A stretch of 64,000 nt of DNA, from contig NZ_JAPCZG010000001.1 of assembly GCF_025938155.1 (NCBI RefSeq), forward strand, positions 538,025-602,024. The letters are read 5' to 3'. Below are positions 63,742 to 64,000 of this stretch, piece after piece. The notes beneath the pieces are model-generated. The model did no database searches. It saw only the letters and a list, made by a program, of their open reading frames with translations, and was not told where the DNA came from. The DNA comes from Novosphingobium sp. KCTC 2891. Lineage in GTDB: Bacteria > Pseudomonadota > Alphaproteobacteria > Sphingomonadales > Sphingomonadaceae. Positions within the stretch are counted from its first letter, which is position 1, and each line of letters opens with the position of its first letter. Position numbers and translations under genes: made by a program.

Positions 63742-64000
63742 TTACCACCGTTTCTCGAACCGGTTGCGGAGGTAGATCGCAAGACCGTTCATGAGGAGCA
63801 GGAAGACGAGAAGGACGACGATCGCCGCACTGGTGCGTTCGATGAAGCCGCGGTCGATTTCATCCGACCAGAGGAAGATCTGCACCGGCAGCACGCTGGA
63901 CGGCGAGGTGAAGCCGGACGGCGCGCTGGCCACGAAGGCGCGCATGCCGATCATCAGCAGCGGCGCGGTCTCGCCCAGCGCGCGTGCCATGCCGATGATC
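63742..64000 (-). CDS. pstA: Phosphate ABC transporter permease PstA (C-terminal part)
   Basis: The last 85 or so residues of PstA; the gene runs off the right edge of the window. The segment [11 protein letters not shown] is the EAA-type loop contacting PstB, and a final membrane helix ([13 protein letters not shown]) is followed by R-N-R-F-E-K-R-W. With pstB, phoU and phoB it forms the usual leftward phosphate operon. Confidence 0.93.
   Translation of the reverse strand, partial: IIGMARALGETAPLLMIGMRAFVASAPSGFTSPSSVLPVQIFLWSDEIDRGFIERTSAAIVVLLVFLLLMNGLAIYLRNRFEKRW

Overview
The window is high-GC chromosomal DNA with dense, same-strand gene runs and many ATGA or TGATG stop-start overlaps. 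It looks like an alphaproteobacterium of the order Sphingomonadales, most likely Novosphingobium or a close relative. The evidence is gene content: an exosortase A (XrtA) exopolysaccharide locus, an RNase E with an acidic insert in its S1 domain and a C-terminal GWW motif, an rne-amidase-PBP1A-prfB run, a DUF1467 protein, a coniferyl-aldehyde-dehydrogenase-like enzyme, and a 14-gene nuo operon. The genus is an inference from protein style, not a database result. I see no rRNA, tRNA, CRISPR array, insertion sequence or prophage.

Region 1 (1-18104) is the XrtA exopolysaccharide/protein-sorting locus. Leftward genes encode a GNAT-like transferase, an acyl carrier protein and two small alpha/beta-hydrolase-like proteins. 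The rightward run encodes an AMP-forming acyl ligase, a PLP decarboxylase, an outer-membrane export lipoprotein, a chain-length regulator, a tyrosine autokinase, an outer-membrane barrel, an ExeA-like ATPase, a polysaccharide deacetylase, a FemAB-like transferase, a glycosyltransferase, exosortase A fused to an EpsI domain, and an asparagine-synthase-like amidotransferase. Together they form an envelope polymer machine plus a small-molecule module of unknown chemistry. A CHASE2/degenerate GGDEF/EAL protein (18190-20454) follows and may link the locus to cyclic-di-GMP.

Region 2 (20455-27864) holds an orphan module made of a 13-residue peptide ORF (containing Trp-Tyr-Leu-Phe), stem-loops and a strong terminator. 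Next come zapE, a thioesterase and sdhB on the minus strand, a Flp pilin, a methyltransferase and rne. About 600 bases of structured, gene-free DNA lie upstream of rne.

Region 3 (27865-42611) is housekeeping and metabolism: cell-wall amidase, PBP1A, a periplasmic peroxiredoxin, release factor 2, a lipoprotein-like methyltransferase, a flavin oxidoreductase, an ammonium transporter with an NTF2-like partner, a 2-hydroxyacid dehydrogenase, an SH3 protein, a thiolase, a prepilin peptidase and an aldehyde dehydrogenase.

Region 4 (42798-61371) is nuoA-nuoN (respiratory complex I), with two extra small genes between nuoD and nuoE, followed by birA, coaX, the RNase J gene and a DUF1467 membrane protein. 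Region 5 (61446-64000, minus strand) is the phosphate regulon in transcription order pstA (cut by the window edge), pstB, phoU, phoB.
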